From a virus, in the IMG/VR virus record IMGVR_UViG_3300045020_000108, positions 1-31,063 of that record: a stretch of DNA of 31,063 nucleotides. One strand, written 5' to 3'. The number at the start of each line of letters is the position of its first letter. Position 1 is the stretch's first letter. The notes beneath the pieces were generated by a model, which did no database searches, was not told the origin of the DNA, and saw only the letters and a program-made list of their open reading frames with translations. Shown here one piece after another: positions 7,160 to 13,522 of the stretch. Both the position numbers and the translations under genes were made by a program.

Positions 7160-7784
7160 GAATGCCTCCAAACATCTCGCTTTGTACGACCCGCTTACGC
7201 TGGCCGGTAGATTCCTCCAAATAGGCCCGAAGTCCGCGATATTGCACCTGATCTCCTCGCATCCATCCTGTGCCGTCTACGCTTTCAGCTCCGGCGTCAT
7301 GGCACTCCCAAAGACGCCTATAAGTGTTGACTCTGCCCACGTGAACACGCTTAAACTCCCGACACCATATGGGAACCGTCTTCCACTTCCACTCCGTGGA
7401 GCCTCCGACAAAAACCACACTCGCATCGTTCGGCACGTCTTTTGTGGTCATGCCGTCCTGGACTGCGAATGCAAGAGGCCACCCATACTTAGCGGCGCGT
7501 GAGGCGTACATTTCCCAACGGCGAAGCGTCCTAATCCGGTCCCCAACCACGTCAGGGATTAGACACCAAAGGGGATTCTGCCCACTCAGGTGAGCCCAAT
7601 ACAGCAACTCAAACCATCCCGACTCTTGCCAGTCGTCATCATGGCCGTATGCCCCATTGTCCAGTCCGTAGGGAAGAAACTCTTCTGGGCCACGCTGCGC
7701 TCCGGGGGAATAGAGATGCCCTATCTTCCCCTCAAATTTGCCTGCCAAGTAGCCGACCTTGACCCCGGTATTATTGGCAACCAT
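7140..7784 (-). CDS. dpdA: 7-deazaguanine DNA transglycosylase (DpdA family)
   Basis: 214 residues from ATG at 7784 (GTG 7787 and TTG 7793 are alternatives). DpdA is a TGT-like enzyme that swaps guanine in DNA for a 7-deazaguanine base. Diagnostic stretches in order: 'LDNGAY' (D42), 'LIPDVVGD' (78-82), 'AVQDG' (110), 'VFVGGSTEWK' (125-133), 'VHVGRVNTYRR' (147-157) and 'AESVDGT' (D170). D42 and D170 are candidate nucleophile/base-recognition aspartates by analogy with TGT. The short length and these blocks match phage DpdA rather than ~370-residue bacterial Tgt; the tRNA-binding zinc site of Tgt is missing. It is followed by queD and preceded by a coupled 10-codon ORF. The exact base inserted (preQ0, preQ1, dADG, dG+) cannot be read from sequence. 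Confidence 0.9.
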   Translation of the reverse strand: MVANNTGVKVGYLAGKFEGKIGHLYSPGAQRGPEEFLPYGLDNGAYGHDDDWQESGWFELLYWAHLSGQNPLWCLIPDVVGDRIRTLRRWEMYASRAAKYGWPLAFAVQDGMTTKDVPNDASVVFVGGSTEWKWKTVPIWCREFKRVHVGRVNTYRRLWECHDAGAESVDGTGWMRGDQVQYRGLRAYLEESTGQRKRVVQSEMFGGIHAVRVP

Positions 7785-7816
7785 CACGAGCAAATTGCAC
7801 CATTTTCGTCTGCCAC
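7784..7816 (-). CDS. 10-codon mini-ORF coupled to dpdA
   Basis: A textbook AGGAGG (plus-strand 7821-7826) sits 4 nt before GTG at 7816. The frame reads MADENGAICS and stops at TGA sharing one base with the dpdA ATG (TGATG at 7782-7786). The dpdA start itself has no good ribosome site. It could be a leader peptide setting dpdA translation by reinitiation, or the remnant of a longer N-terminus displaced by a frameshift. Coding status is inferred. Confidence 0.45.
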   Translation of the reverse strand: MADENGAICS

Positions 7817-7851
7817 GCTTCCTCCTGTTCCTCAGTGGGGCCGATTAGGGG

Positions 7852-8040
7852 CTACCGCGATTCCCCAGCACAAAGCGTTATCTCTTGAGCGGGTGTGGCA
7901 ATTTCTGTCATGCCTGGAAGGCGGCAACCGAAATCGCCATCCGTGTGTACGAACTTATGGTTGAAGAGGAGTTTCTCTTCTAGAGAAGCTAGACGCACCA
8001 CGCCGCTGCACCACTCGCATATCCATGTAGGCTCATCCAT
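7852..8040 (-). CDS. Small zinc-ribbon-like protein
   Basis: 62 residues, ribosome site AGGAGG (plus-strand 8051-8056). 'MDEPTWICEWCSGVVRLASLEEKLLFNHKFVHTDGDFGCRLPG' has a CxxC, two histidines (H28, H33) and a later cysteine, consistent with one small zinc site. The start region shares 15 identical nucleotides with the 5450-5908 gene. It lies 36 nt before the dpdA leader ORF. Function unknown. Confidence 0.7.
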   Translation of the reverse strand: MDEPTWICEWCSGVVRLASLEEKLLFNHKFVHTDGDFGCRLPGMTEIATPAQEITLCAGESR

Positions 8041-8076
8041 TCCGTTCTGTCCTCCTTGTGGTTCCCTCAGTGCGCA

Positions 8077-8283
8077 TCATGCGCCCACCTTGCTCGAAAC
8101 CGAATCGCGATACACGCGCATGACGGCCAAAACCTCATCGTGCACCGTATGCGGCCGGCGATTGAGCACCCCCGCCAGAGCCATTACCGACCCGCTGGCG
8201 CATCGCGGGCACGAGGTGAGCGAATTCCCTATCGCATCGCAATCGACGCAGAGAGCAGCCGTTTCCAGCGAAAAGAAGGTCAT
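8077..8283 (-). CDS. Small protein with CxxC pair
   Basis: The start is ATG at 8283, in an ATGA overlap with the upstream nuclease gene; a longer frame to 8331 is not needed. 68 residues: 'ALCVDCDAIGNSLTSCPRCASGSVMALAGVLNRR' shows C12/C15 and C26/C29, a rubredoxin-like zinc knuckle, followed by a helical tail. No catalytic motif. Translational coupling to VRR-NUC suggests a linked role, possibly nucleic-acid binding. Confidence 0.72.
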   Translation of the reverse strand: MTFFSLETAALCVDCDAIGNSLTSCPRCASGSVMALAGVLNRRPHTVHDEVLAVMRVYRDSVSSKVGA

Positions 8284-8624
8284 CCTAGCAGCGCCTGCAC
8301 ATCTTCGGTCGAGCGGGCCACGATGTACCAATGGCCATCGTCCTCAACCTGCTTCTGAAACGAATTCTGAAGCGGTGACTGCTTGCCCTTTTCGGCCTTG
8401 CATTCGATCCAGCACGGAATTGCAGTCCAACGTCCTGCCTGTTCGACGTGAGGAAACGCCAACACGTCTGCCATCCCAGGCGTTCCGAATCGCATGAACC
8501 GCTTCTTCCCGTTGTGCTCTGCCGACATTGCACCGGTGTTCATGCGGAAGGCGAGGATATGCCTGACGGCGAGCCAATCGAGTATCGCCGCTTGTACCGC
8601 TGCTTCGCCAGTCTTCTTCATCAT
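8280..8624 (-). CDS. VRR-NUC domain nuclease
   Basis: 114 residues, the single-domain size typical of phage VRR-NUC proteins. The PD-(D/E)XK core is clear: E7 and Q11 in helix 1 ('GEAAVQAAILDWL'), 'FRMNTGA', 'FGTPGMADVLA' (D53), 'WIECKAEKGKQSP' (E74, K76) and 'LQNSFQKQVEDDGHWYIVARSTEDV' (Q86 or Q90). Family members cut branched DNA such as Holliday junctions or flaps. With the ERF and exonuclease genes 2-3 kb upstream in the same operon, a resolvase role in phage recombination is likely. AGAGGGA before the ATG pair at 8624/8621 serves as ribosome site. Confidence 0.85.
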   Translation of the reverse strand: MMKKTGEAAVQAAILDWLAVRHILAFRMNTGAMSAEHNGKKRFMRFGTPGMADVLAFPHVEQAGRWTAIPCWIECKAEKGKQSPLQNSFQKQVEDDGHWYIVARSTEDVQALLG

Positions 8625-8630
8625 TCCCTC

Positions 8631-8966
8631 TCACGCCCGCCGGCGGGTGGCAATTTGCATCATATTGTCGATGCGCTCGGATGTAGCATCGAACTTCGGC
8701 GGCGGCATATTCACTGCTTTATTTCTACGGACCGCACGCTTCTGCCGCGGCCAGCCCACAGGCAAGTGCGTGTATCGTTTGCCGGACTCTGCCCGCAGCA
8801 AGAGAACTCTCCGCGCTTCATCGGACCGGCACAGGCACAACTGGCGCGTCCCTATGAGCCGGACAACCTTCTCGCTCACTCCGAATCGTTCTGCGAATGC
8901 GGGCGCTATACATGTCCATTGATCCGGCTTGGGGCCTGCCTTGTTCTGCGTGCGCTCGGCGGTCAT
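8631..8966 (-). CDS. Unknown basic protein
   Basis: 111 residues, rich in arginine. The first half ('DQWTCIAPAFAERFGVSEKVVRLIGTRQLCLCRSDEARR') suggests a helical, possibly HTH-like, segment; the C-terminus is basic and ends RRRA. ATG at 8966 is in an ATGA overlap with the upstream gene. A 205-residue frame on the opposite strand (8448-9065) is an antisense shadow. Nucleic-acid binding is plausible but not shown. Confidence 0.65.
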   Translation of the reverse strand: MTAERTQNKAGPKPDQWTCIAPAFAERFGVSEKVVRLIGTRQLCLCRSDEARRVLLLRAESGKRYTHLPVGWPRQKRAVRRNKAVNMPPPKFDATSERIDNMMQIATRRRA

Positions 8967-9193
8967 GCCATCTTCTTTCTGCGGTCAATGAGCGTCATTG
9001 TCATTCCCTGCCGTTCATACATCGCTTTGTGGTTTTTGCATACATCAGAGGCGCCGAGATCATAACCATTCTTTTCGCAGGCATAGCGCCGAGCTGGGCG
9101 ATCACAGAGACAAATCAGCTTATTCTTGCCAAACGATAAGGCGACTCGACAGCGCAATCCCTTTCCATTTGGTTTCGGCCTCTTACCCCACAT
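8963..9193 (-). CDS. Cysteine-rich small protein
   Basis: 76 residues from ATG at 9193 (AAGGA 5 nt upstream); ATG at 9199 and TTG at 9208 are in frame too. 'LRCRVALSFGKNKLICLCDRPARRYACEKNGYDLGASDVCKNHKAMYERQG' contains six cysteines and an 'CKNH' ending, consistent with a structural zinc site. The Met/Lys-rich tail is basic. Function unknown; one of several zinc-binding small proteins in this operon. Confidence 0.68.
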   Translation of the reverse strand: MWGKRPKPNGKGLRCRVALSFGKNKLICLCDRPARRYACEKNGYDLGASDVCKNHKAMYERQGMTMTLIDRRKKMA

Positions 9194-9232
9194 AATCATC
9201 CTTTCCAAACATCTCGCGCCTGCGAGTGGAGA

Positions 9233-9481
9233 TCAGGCACGTTTTTCTTTCTCTGCTACGTGAATACGATATGAACGACAATCTTGCAGCCATGCCTTGA
9301 GCGGATAATTAGCCACATTCTGATCGTGATATTCAATCAGCATTAGAGCCGTGTCTATTTCCCGAACGCCTGACGTGTGATCCGCGTATTCCGATGCCGC
9401 ATTCTGCAATATCGGCATCCAAGTGGGACAAGCGCCGAATTCTCGAGATGCGGCTCGGATTAGCTTGTCGATCGCATCCAT
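9233..9481 (-). CDS. Small helical unknown protein
   Basis: ATG at 9481 has GGAGG with 5-nt spacing; the longer frame to 9514 runs through the leader and is unlikely. 82 residues, helical: 'DAIDKLIRAASREFGACPTWMPILQNAASEYADHTSGVREIDTALMLIEYHDQN'. It is the first gene after the operator-like element at 9528-9554. The ribosome site can pair with CTCC just upstream (CTCC-TTTT-GGAG), a small hairpin that could lower translation. No family recognised. Confidence 0.7.
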   Translation of the reverse strand: MDAIDKLIRAASREFGACPTWMPILQNAASEYADHTSGVREIDTALMLIEYHDQNVANYPLKAWLQDCRSYRIHVAEKEKRA

Positions 9482-9527
9482 GTAAACCTCCAAAAGGAGC
9501 CCGAAAAGACACACTGCGCCCTATTTT

Positions 9528-9554
9528 CTAAGTACTTAACCGCTGTGTACTTAG
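9528..9554. promoter_or_regulatory. Operator-like paired sites TAAGTACTTA
   Basis: CTAAGTAC (9528-9535) and GTACTTAG (9547-9554) form an exact 8-bp inverted repeat with an 11-nt spacer. The left part is also a perfect 10-bp palindrome, TAAGTACTTA (9529-9538), and the right part (9544-9553) matches it at 8 of 10 positions, 15 bp away. This is typical of two repressor sites in front of a leftward promoter for the 9481 gene. A weak TTGTAA / TTAAGT pair (18-nt spacing) reads leftward across it. The binding protein is unknown. Confidence 0.5.
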
Positions 9555-9985
9555 GTATTACAATGCTTGATTCCTGAGGGCTTGAGCACACGAAAAGCAA
9601 GGGCAACATGCTCCTCGTGCGAGCGAATGCGGTATGCCGTCATCCGTCGGGTCTCGCGTTTCGACCTACTAAGCTCCACGTTTGCGCTGACTCTTTCAAG
9701 CCAGTGCCCTATCGACACAGGAGCGGGTATAGGCACCCACAGGGCTGCCGGATCATCTCCGAGGTTCAATCCTCGTTGATCGGATACACGAGCGGCGGAT
9801 AATACTGCGAGAGGAAAAGCAGTGCCGATTTGTCGGGAGTGCGTTTCATTCTCAAGAATCGTCGCAACCGCAGTATTGCAAAACGCATCAGAGAATGCAA
9901 GAATCATTTTGCGGGGGTGATATTCCCTCCGTGGTTCCATTCTCGATTCGTCGCGGTTTCGATTTGGCACCCCCGCACTCCTCAT
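9551..9985 (-). CDS. Uncertain ORF, unknown
   Basis: Up to 144 residues from ATG at 9985 (AGGGGG 5 nt upstream); ATGs at 9940 and 9907 are alternatives. The first ~26 residues are arginine-rich and may not be coding. The later part ('VSANVELSRSKRETRRMTAYRIRSHEEHVALAFRVLKPSGIK') looks protein-like. Its TAA lies inside the operator-like repeat, which is odd for a gene. If it is not real, about 540 nt (9486-10023) would be non-coding apart from that operator. No family recognised. Confidence 0.4.
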   Translation of the reverse strand: MRSAGVPNRNRDESRMEPRREYHPRKMILAFSDAFCNTAVATILENETHSRQIGTAFPLAVLSAARVSDQRGLNLGDDPAALWVPIPAPVSIGHWLERVSANVELSRSKRETRRMTAYRIRSHEEHVALAFRVLKPSGIKHCNT

Positions 9986-10023
9986 CCCAACCCCCTACAC
10001 ACACCACCCAAGCTGTCCGAGAA

Positions 10024-10425
10024 TCACTGATTCGGCGGCTCATCGGCATGTTTGCACTTCATGTGGCGAGCCAGTTGCGAAAATGTGCGGTTGCAATGTG
10101 GACACATGCCGGCATTGACGCGCTTCTTCACTCTCTTCAATTCTTTGTCAGCGCGAGCCCTGGCGTTCTCGGCGTCGATTCGCATGGACCGTTCCATCTG
10201 CACACGCTGTTGCTCGGCTTCCAACTCTTTCTGCTTGTGGGCCAGTTGTTTCCTGACCTTGTCGGCCTCCGATTCACTCCAGCCGATAGAATGCCCATTC
10301 GGGCAGTGGATATTTCCTGCGTGGAAGCGGCGATTAGCCATGATTGTTTCGTCAACCGCGAACACGGTCGCACACACGCAGCAAGTGGTTTCTTCGAGTA
10401 CGATCTTCTTTAATGCGTATCCCAT
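10024..10425 (-). CDS. C2H2 zinc-finger coiled-coil phage protein
   Basis: 133 residues in three parts. The N-terminal zinc knuckle has 'CCVC......HAGNIHCPNGHSIGW' (C15-C18, C41, H45). A long charged coiled coil follows (about 50-103, 'EADKVRKQLAHKQKELEAEQQRV'). The C-terminal finger 'CPHCNRTFSQLARHMKCKH' fits C-x2-C-x9-H-x4-H. The architecture recurs in phage early proteins with a presumed DNA-binding role. The ribosome site is AGGAG/GAGGGT before ATG at 10425. DNA target unknown. Confidence 0.8.
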   Translation of the reverse strand: MGYALKKIVLEETTCCVCATVFAVDETIMANRRFHAGNIHCPNGHSIGWSESEADKVRKQLAHKQKELEAEQQRVQMERSMRIDAENARARADKELKRVKKRVNAGMCPHCNRTFSQLARHMKCKHADEPPNQ

Positions 10426-10461
10426 ACCCTCATTCTCCTCTGCGCGAATTGACCCGCGCGG

Positions 10462-10785
10462 CTACTTGATCGTGAGCTCATCCAGGTACTCGTGATATGC
10501 GCGATCGGCGTCCAGCATGCGATCTTCTGCTTTGGAATTGGCTTCTACAGCCTGAAACCAGTTCTCGCGCAGTTTCTCAAGATGCGCAACTTGCTCAATC
10601 GTGAGAAAGCCGGCAGATCGCGCCGCCGTCTTCTCAACCTCAGGCTTAGACCGCTTCGTCCCCGCATCCGATCGCGTGCGGCGCGGTTTCGTGATTTCTG
10701 CCGGCACACCTGCCAGCACCGCGTTCCCCATAATCTCCGCGACGCGATCCTTGCTCCGCTCCAGAATGGCTTGCTCCTCGGTCAT
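10462..10785 (-). CDS. Unknown basic/helical protein
   Basis: 107 residues. ATG at 10785 with GAGG in front, 7 nt after the exonuclease stop. The centre is basic ('KPRRTRSDAGTKRSKPEVEK') and the C-terminus a helical coil ('TIEQVAHLEKLRENWFQAVEANSKAEDRMLDADRAYHEYLDEL'). It directly follows the exonuclease/ERF pair, so a link to recombination is possible. No motif identifies it. Confidence 0.7.
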   Translation of the reverse strand: MTEEQAILERSKDRVAEIMGNAVLAGVPAEITKPRRTRSDAGTKRSKPEVEKTAARSAGFLTIEQVAHLEKLRENWFQAVEANSKAEDRMLDADRAYHEYLDELTIK

Positions 10786-10792
10786 ATCGTCC

Positions 10793-11542
10793 TCATTTCA
10801 GTCCTGCAAAATCTTCGTCCGTCAACCACGCTTCTGGCGGCGTGTCGTCTTCTTTCTCTTCTTCAGGCGCGCTGGCTGCCGGCAGATCGAAATCGCCTAC
10901 CGTATCGCGCAGTTTCTGAATCGCGAGATCGATCTGGAAGTTGAATCCTTCGACCGCGCCCTCAAGCGCCAGAACGTCGGCCTGCGACCATTCGAACCGG
11001 ATCACCATCAACTGAAGCGGCTTCGGAACGAACGGGCAGAACGAGCAGAAGTCAACCCACTTGCGCCTTGTCACAGCGAGAAAGGCGCGAAGCTGCGGCA
11101 AGTGCTCCTGCGGGATGCAGCCGCCCAGAATCCAGTCCAGATGCGTTCCCGGCTTCGGGCATTTGAGTTCCAAGCCACCATCGTCGCCTACTAAGCCGTC
11201 CGGGCTCACGATGAAGTTCTCGATCTCGTCGTGCTCGGCGTACCCGATCTGCTCAACCATGACGCCTTCCTGGGACTCGTAGGCGGCGCGGCCCAGAGGC
11301 TCTCGCTCGATTCCCTCCGTCATTTCCCGGCTTACGTAGCGGTCGGACGTGATGATGCCCGTCAACCGCTCGGCCAATTTCTCCCGGGAGTAAGTGCGGC
11401 GCTTGGCTCCCTGCACGCCGTTTTTGGTGAAATCGAGCACAGCGGCCATTGCCGAGCCTGATACGCGCCCCACATGGGCCTGAAGCCACTCGGCGCCCGG
11501 CGTGCCATCTGCGTGGTGCTGTAGGCAGTGATGGATCTTCAT
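10793..11542 (-). CDS. YqaJ/lambda-type recombination exonuclease
   Basis: 249 residues. The YqaJ viral recombinase core is visible: 'VGRVSGSAMAAVLDF' (25-38), 'GIEREPLGRAAYE' (77-89, family glutamates), 'FIVSPDGLVGDDGGLELKCPKP' (D115, E125, K127: the PD-(D/E)XK site), and 'EHLPQLRAFLAVTRRKWVDFCSFCP' (Q150). The enzyme degrades one strand of double-stranded ends to leave single strands for annealing. Its ATG overlaps the ERF stop by 4 nt (ATGA at 11539-11542), the standard coupling of a two-component recombinase. The acidic C-terminal ~30 residues are a linker-like tail. Confidence 0.9.
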   Translation of the reverse strand: MKIHHCLQHHADGTPGAEWLQAHVGRVSGSAMAAVLDFTKNGVQGAKRRTYSREKLAERLTGIITSDRYVSREMTEGIEREPLGRAAYESQEGVMVEQIGYAEHDEIENFIVSPDGLVGDDGGLELKCPKPGTHLDWILGGCIPQEHLPQLRAFLAVTRRKWVDFCSFCPFVPKPLQLMVIRFEWSQADVLALEGAVEGFNFQIDLAIQKLRDTVGDFDLPAASAPEEEKEDDTPPEAWLTDEDFAGLK

Positions 11543-12300
11543 AGCGAGGCCAGCCTCTTGTCTTTCTCGGCGATAAAGGCGCGGATCGCCGCCGCATCGC
11601 CGATCTTCTCAGCCGCCCCGATCGCAGCAAGATAGCACTTCTGCAGTTCGCCTTTGTTCGCTGCGCCGCGGATGTTGTCAATGTGCGCGACGTGCTCCTG
11701 CTCGGCCAAGGATGCCAACTTAGCGTTTCCGCCAGCCGCGTTGCCGTCATCGTCCTTCTCTTTGAAGCGCAGGTTAAAGATCATGTTTTTCAGATACCGC
11801 TTCCCGTGAGTGATGGCGCTTCCTGTGGCGTGAGTACGGGTCATGACGCCTCCGCCCTTGGGCCCTTGGCCGTCCGCCGGCATATCGAGAGGATAGCGGC
11901 GCGAGTAGGCCCCTAGGCTCAAGACGCCCACGATACGAACCATCTGAGGCTGCGCGCTGGGCTCGGGCTCAAACGTAAGAGACATGCGCTCCTCTTGGAG
12001 GAGGGACTCAATGGCGTCATCGATAGACTCCGAGGTCGCGAACTTGCTTCTGGTCGTTTCGTTCCAACCCTTTTTGGCGATCGGCTTGAGTTTGTCCTGA
12101 ATCCGCCTGAGAGCCGCGTTGAACGCTTCGCGGTCCTCATAGTCGCGCTGCTTCTGCATCTGCTCAAGGATGCGATCGGCCACGGCCAGAGCTTCAGGGC
12201 CACCGCCCTCGATAGCCTTCTGGAATGCGATCTGAATCATCTCCATGGGCTGCATCGCGGTCTGGGTATGAGCACGATCGAGCGTCAATTGCTGATTCAT
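11539..12300 (-). CDS. ERF-family single-strand annealing protein
   Basis: 253 residues from ATG at 12300, which lies in an ATGA overlap with the upstream gene; the longer frame to 12489 has no support. The ERF domain spans about 35-170: 'MEMIQIAFQKAIEGGG' lead, 'FNAALRRIQDKLKPIAKKGWN', 'RSKFATSESIDDAI', then 'MTRTHATGSAITHGKRYLKNMIFNL', the hallmark end of the family. It coats single strands and anneals complementary ones. A C-terminal helical region (about 185-253) probably contacts partners such as the exonuclease or host SSB. Together with the downstream YqaJ gene it forms a Red-like module. Confidence 0.9.
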   Translation of the reverse strand: MNQQLTLDRAHTQTAMQPMEMIQIAFQKAIEGGGPEALAVADRILEQMQKQRDYEDREAFNAALRRIQDKLKPIAKKGWNETTRSKFATSESIDDAIESLLQEERMSLTFEPEPSAQPQMVRIVGVLSLGAYSRRYPLDMPADGQGPKGGGVMTRTHATGSAITHGKRYLKNMIFNLRFKEKDDDGNAAGGNAKLASLAEQEHVAHIDNIRGAANKGELQKCYLAAIGAAEKIGDAAAIRAFIAEKDKRLASL

Positions 12301-12722
12301 CTCCCCGCCGTCAATACTGGATGGCAGCGCCATTCCACCTCGTCCACCAGAGACTCTGTGGTTGCAGGAATCACTTGTTCCGCCCGCGCCGGGATAAGCT
12401 TCTTGCCTACCACAACACGCTCGCACACAGTCTCGCGAAGAGAAGTGATATCGAACCGAACTAACGGGCCAAATTGCAGTCTGATCCACGCGAAACTTTC
12501 GTTATAGTTTTTCTCGACCTTCTTCACGCGGGCCATGCGGCGGGTGAGATCGGCAATGGCCATTCTTCGCGCGTCATCTCCGCCGTCATGCAGGTAGAAC
12601 GAACGAAAGTCGGCAGCCACGATATTTGTGTCGCCGCCGGGCACAAAATCGAAGTCATCGTTTGCTTCCACGAACGCGAGCAAGTCGCGCAGACCTTGAA
12701 TCAACTCCTGATTCTTTGACAT
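12297..12722 (-). CDS. Unknown early protein upstream of ERF
   Basis: ATG at 12722 has a strong AAGGAGAAGG site; longer starts at 12761 or 12782 would overlap the upstream gene. 141 residues: helical N-terminus ('KNQELIQGLRDLLAFVEANDDFDF'), a middle with 'DTNIVAADFRSFYLHDGGDDARRMAIADLTRRMARV', and a beta-rich C-terminal half ('SFAWIRLQFGPLVRFDITSLRETVCERVVVGKK'). It is coupled to ERF by ATGA. I do not recognise a family. Confidence 0.75.
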   Translation of the reverse strand: MSKNQELIQGLRDLLAFVEANDDFDFVPGGDTNIVAADFRSFYLHDGGDDARRMAIADLTRRMARVKKVEKNYNESFAWIRLQFGPLVRFDITSLRETVCERVVVGKKLIPARAEQVIPATTESLVDEVEWRCHPVLTAGR

Positions 12723-12750
12723 AACCTTCTCCTTGACATTCTGTTGCAGG

Positions 12751-13032
12751 TCACTTGCCATACAACCACATCCCCAACTCAAACATGATCACGATCCCCA
12801 GCGCCACAGCCGCATAGTTCCAGCTCCACAACGACGGGCGCTTGCTCACATACGCAGGCTCGCCCATCACTTCCTGCGCCCAGTACATTTTGATCTTGTT
12901 CGCCTCATGAGTAGCCTCGGCGCGGTAACAGCAGCACAGTTCGTCCGGCATCTTGCAGATCACGCAGCAGGGAACGTGCTTGGCTGGCGGTCCGACGCGG
13001 AGGATGACTTGGCAATCTACTGGCTTTCTCAC
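12751..13032 (-). CDS. Cys-rich cytoplasmic head with C-terminal TM helix
   Basis: 93 residues from GTG at 13032, inside a GTGA overlap with the upstream stop. The N-terminal half holds 'CCVICKMPDELCCCYRAEATH' (six cysteines, likely zinc-bound); the C-terminus has one TM helix (about 71-90, 'NYAAVALGIVIMFELGMWLYG'). A tail-anchored zinc protein in an early operon could act at the membrane, for example in host takeover or superinfection exclusion. That is inference. Confidence 0.7.
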   Translation of the reverse strand: MRKPVDCQVILRVGPPAKHVPCCVICKMPDELCCCYRAEATHEANKIKMYWAQEVMGEPAYVSKRPSLWSWNYAAVALGIVIMFELGMWLYGK

Positions 13033-13271
13033 TTACTGGCCTTCTTTCGAATAGCGGATTTCTTCGGGGCTGGTTTCTGATTGGGTGCTTCCATGCTGCT
13101 CTTCTTCGCAGCCTCTATCGCTCTTCGCTCATCCAACACGCCTAGTCTGTACTTCAATGCCACATCTTCTATCGCGTGCTTTAGAAGACCGAAAGCGATC
13201 GGATAAGTCATGCCCTCTTCAAAATCCATCTTAATACCGAGATTGTCAGTTAATTCCAGAACGATTTTCAT
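13029..13271 (-). CDS. Small unknown protein with Lys-rich tail
   Basis: ATG at 13271 has GGAG at 5 nt; ATG at 13298 lies in an ATGA overlap with the upstream gene and would add nine residues. 80 residues: short beta N-terminus 'MKIVLELTDNLGIKMDFEEGMTYPIAFGLLKHAIEDVALKY', then a basic tail 'PAPKKSAIRKKASK' typical of nucleic-acid contact. Function unknown. Confidence 0.68.
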   Translation of the reverse strand: MKIVLELTDNLGIKMDFEEGMTYPIAFGLLKHAIEDVALKYRLGVLDERRAIEAAKKSSMEAPNQKPAPKKSAIRKKASK

Positions 13272-13294
13272 CTCATCTCCGTCGTTTTCCAGGA

Positions 13295-13522
13295 TCATTC
13301 GGGCGCGGTCGAGGAGTGCGCGTTGTCCTTCGCGTCTCTGTCGGTTTTAGCTTGCATCCGCGCCCGAAGTTCGACAGCTTCTCGAATAGCGTCGTTGATG
13401 TTATCCAAGGCGGACAGTAGAGTTCTACCCTTCGCCACACATCCCGGTAATTCGACGCACTCAGCTACTGTCCAACCGTCGTCGCAACCAATTAGGTTGA
13501 TTGTGAATTCCGTCTCGCTCAT
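13295..13522 (-). CDS. HicB-like protein, no HicA nearby
   Basis: 75 residues. 'FTINLIGCDDGWTVAECVELPGCVAKGRTLLSALDNINDAIREAVE' is the HicB fold signature: 'D-GW..A...ELPGC.A.G.T...AL.NI..AI'. HicB antitoxins bind the HicA mRNase and often carry a C-terminal DNA-binding domain; here the C-terminus is only a short polar tail. No HicA-like ORF (about 60 residues, one catalytic His) is next to it. It may be an orphan anti-toxin that neutralises a host HicA, or a degraded pair. Ribosome site GGAGATGAG. Confidence 0.75.
   Translation of the reverse strand: MSETEFTINLIGCDDGWTVAECVELPGCVAKGRTLLSALDNINDAIREAVELRARMQAKTDRDAKDNAHSSTAPE

Noticed and set aside
7140-7784. tRNA-guanine transglycosylase (Tgt) as the function of the 214-residue protein
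   Set aside because: Too short for Tgt and without its C-terminal zinc site; the blocks match the phage DpdA branch that acts on DNA.
8448-9065. 205-residue plus-strand ORF
   Set aside because: It is antisense to VRR-NUC and its upstream neighbour, which have motifs, ribosome sites and ATGA overlaps; its sequence is Arg/Cys/His-rich nonsense.
10601-11194. 197-residue plus-strand ORF
   Set aside because: Antisense to the YqaJ exonuclease and its neighbour; no motif and no ribosome site.
12300-12489. N-terminal extension of the ERF protein to 12489
   Set aside because: The extension reads through the upstream gene in another frame, is Cys/Arg-rich, and the ATGA overlap at 12300 gives a clean start.
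13029-13522. Complete HicAB toxin-antitoxin pair
   Set aside because: The neighbour of the HicB-like protein lacks the HicA double-stranded-RNA-binding-like fold pattern and its histidine.
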